Source of the DNA: Pseudomonadota bacterium
GTDB lineage: Bacteria; Pseudomonadota; Alphaproteobacteria; Caulobacterales; Aquidulcibacteraceae
Assembly: GCA_020161405.1 (NCBI GenBank)
Contig: JAIUOD010000003.1
Span: forward strand, 405,392-469,391
DNA: 64,000 nucleotides
Direction: 5' to 3'
The position numbers were made by a program, and so were the translations under genes. Of this stretch, positions 62,667-64,000 are shown one piece after another. Position 1 is the stretch's first letter. The number at the start of each line of letters is the position of its first letter. The notes beneath the pieces are model-generated. The model saw nothing but the letters and a program-made list of their open reading frames with translations. It was not told where the DNA came from and did no database searches.

Positions 62667-64000
62667 ATGAATAACAGCGATAAGAACGAATATAATAAAA
62701 TTGCTGAAAAAAACAAAGATTCTGATTTTGAATTTCATGACCCTAATGAAGGCACATCACCTGCACGTGTTTCTGAAAATGCGCTTACAAATCAAACTGA
62801 AGCTTTTACATTTGAAACTGATGAAGAAGAAACCATAAAGCAGCGCAAAAGACGTCGCAAGAAGAAGCCACAACCTTATTTATTAGTTTTCTCCTTAGTT
62901 GTTGCCACTTTATATATAATTGGCGCGCTTTTATATGTTAACAATCTTCAAAATAAAGCCATTAATGAACTTGATGTCTTTACAATGATTGTAACCTTGC
63001 TTGGCCCAGCGGCATTGACTGTGCTTGCGGGATTTTTAGGCGAATCAATAAGTAAAGCTAATCGGGATTCAAGGACACTAACATTTTATGCAAAGCGAAT
63101 TTTAGAGCCTGAAAAATCACTTTCTGATGGGGTGAAATCGCGCCTGTCCAGTGTTCGTGAAGAAATTGAAAAACTAGAAATCACAATTAATGCCGCGACT
63201 AATAGATTGGCAGGTCTTGAAGAAAATATAAGAACTAAAAATCTTCAATTACGTGAAGTTACGAATGAGGCGCGTGGCGGTGCCGATCAATTAGTAAACA
63301 CTATGGAGGCCGAACGTAATCGTCTTTCATCTATCCTAAACGGCCTTGCTGAATTGAATAAATCGGCACAAAATTCGGCACGGCAAGCAACAATTGGCCT
63401 TGATGAGAAAACCGCACTTCTAACCAAAGCAGCAGAAGCCTTAACTGAAACCTCAACCAATGCAGCAAATGCCGCTGAAAATGCCGCGCAAAGACTTGAT
63501 GGCGCAGTCGATAAAGCAATTGGCGCCGCAAGTAGTTTAGACGAAGCTTCAGTCCGTGGCGAACAAGCAATTGGGCGCGCCCATGACTTAATGGTTATGG
63601 CACGTGTAAGCGCAGATAAGGCAATTGGCGGGGTTTCAAACGCGATTGATTATCTCAATGATGCAGCGAATAATGCCGCTGAAACTGCTAAGCAAGTTTC
63701 GCAATTGGTTGCCAAAGAAAATAAAAACACACTTCATGATTCTGAAGCAATGATAGAAAATGTTCGCCGCATTGCCGAAGAAAGCGCAAAACATATCGTT
63801 AGCCTAATGGAAGCTGAAGCTCAAAATGCAAGCTTAAAAGCAAAAGAAAGCGTTCAAGCATTCGAAGAAACTGCGGGATCTGTAAAAAAACTTACCGAAG
63901 AAGCAGGAAACCTTATTGCCGCGCAATTACAGGCTAATAAACATAGAATTGATAATCTTCGCCAACAAAGCTTTGAACTTAGCCAAGAGGCCGATAGTTT
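62667..64000 (+). CDS. TipN-like membrane-anchored coiled-coil protein (partial)
   Basis: The gene starts at the ATG at 62667 and runs off the end of the window; 444 codons are visible. Residues 1-70 are acidic then highly basic (KQRKRRRKKKP, 58-68). Two hydrophobic helices follow (about 71-91 and 105-125). From about 150 onward the protein is a continuous Ala/Glu/Lys/Asn-rich coiled coil. This layout, two N-terminal helices then a long coiled coil, matches the Caulobacter polarity landmark TipN; the call is from architecture only. The start has a weak ribosome-binding site. An opposite-strand frame at 63331-63570 is an artefact. Confidence 0.6.
   Translation, partial: MNNSDKNEYNKIAEKNKDSDFEFHDPNEGTSPARVSENALTNQTEAFTFETDEEETIKQRKRRRKKKPQPYLLVFSLVVATLYIIGALLYVNNLQNKAINELDVFTMIVTLLGPAALTVLAGFLGESISKANRDSRTLTFYAKRILEPEKSLSDGVKSRLSSVREEIEKLEITINAATNRLAGLEENIRTKNLQLREVTNEARGGADQLVNTMEAERNRLSSILNGLAELNKSAQNSARQATIGLDEKTALLTKAAEALTETSTNAANAAENAAQRLDGAVDKAIGAASSLDEASVRGEQAIGRAHDLMVMARVSADKAIGGVSNAIDYLNDAANNAAETAKQVSQLVAKENKNTLHDSEAMIENVRRIAEESAKHIVSLMEAEAQNASLKAKESVQAFEETAGSVKKLTEEAGNLIAAQLQANKHRIDNLRQQSFELSQEADS

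Noticed and set aside
63331..63570. A minus-strand frame inside the TipN-like gene
   Set aside because: Leu/Arg/His-rich reading of an Ala/Glu coiled coil on the wrong strand.
1..64000. CRISPR arrays, insertion sequences, prophage or integrase genes
   Set aside because: No spaced direct repeats, transposase, integrase or phage structural gene was seen in any frame; the accessory genes appear as single insertions.

Overview
The window reads as a chromosomal segment of an AT-rich alphaproteobacterium. The evidence is gene order. A long minus-strand block holds nuoA-N, birA, ribonuclease J, methylmalonyl-CoA epimerase, a DUF1467 protein, proS, lolC, lolD and the start of dnaE, and a second block holds tig-clpP-clpX-lon. 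Both arrangements are typical of Alphaproteobacteria. A PopA-like dead GGDEF protein and a TipN-like membrane coiled-coil protein point toward the Caulobacterales/Hyphomonadaceae side, but that placement is an inference. No phage, CRISPR array, transposase or plasmid gene was seen.

Layout: (1) 1-10 kb: the dnaE start, a 32-residue membrane peptide gene not recognised as a known family, lolDC, a very AT-rich TonB-dependent receptor inserted in the opposite orientation, then proS, DUF1467, mce, rnj, an unknown lipoprotein and birA. (2) 10-25.6 kb: the complete 14-subunit respiratory complex I operon, interrupted by an NTF2-like protein, a CENP-V/GFA zinc protein and a two-helix membrane protein. 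(3) 25.9-28.9 kb: an O-antigen-ligase-like membrane protein, tRNA-Asp, tRNA-Val and a sterol-desaturase-family hydroxylase. (4) 29-36 kb: lon, clpX, clpP, tig and tRNA-Leu, with heat-shock-like promoter candidates and palindromes. (5) 36-48 kb: mfd, a frameshifted MerR/TipAS regulator, sdhE, a cell-wall hydrolase, ppdK and glyQS. (6) 48-64 kb: an accessory-rich stretch with the PopA-like protein, propionyl-CoA carboxylase (pccA, pccB), a potassium-channel-like protein, a GH5 glycosidase, an acyltransferase, a periplasmic cyclophilin, a TIR-domain protein, a DUF3089 protein, chorismate mutase, an Hpt protein, a His/Asn/Arg-rich exported protein, a response regulator with a phosphorylation-dead Hpt-like tail, and the TipN-like protein running off the end.

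How the genes fit together: complex I supplies aerobic respiration. PccA, PccB and the epimerase outline propionyl-CoA to methylmalonyl-CoA conversion, with BirA as the likely biotinylating enzyme. PpdK links pyruvate and PEP. Trigger factor, ClpXP and Lon form a folding and proteolysis unit. The PopA-like receptor, Hpt protein, REC-pseudoHpt protein and TipN-like protein could belong to a cell-cycle or polarity circuit acting through ClpXP, but this is a hypothesis.

The items most worth a second look are the PopA-like protein, the TIR/coiled-coil protein, the Hpt and pseudo-Hpt pair, the inserted TonB receptor, the DUF3089 protein lacking its serine nucleophile, the frameshifted MerR gene beside an intact-looking operator, and the 32-residue membrane peptide. 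I did not find a multi-gene cassette that I can confidently call a new system.
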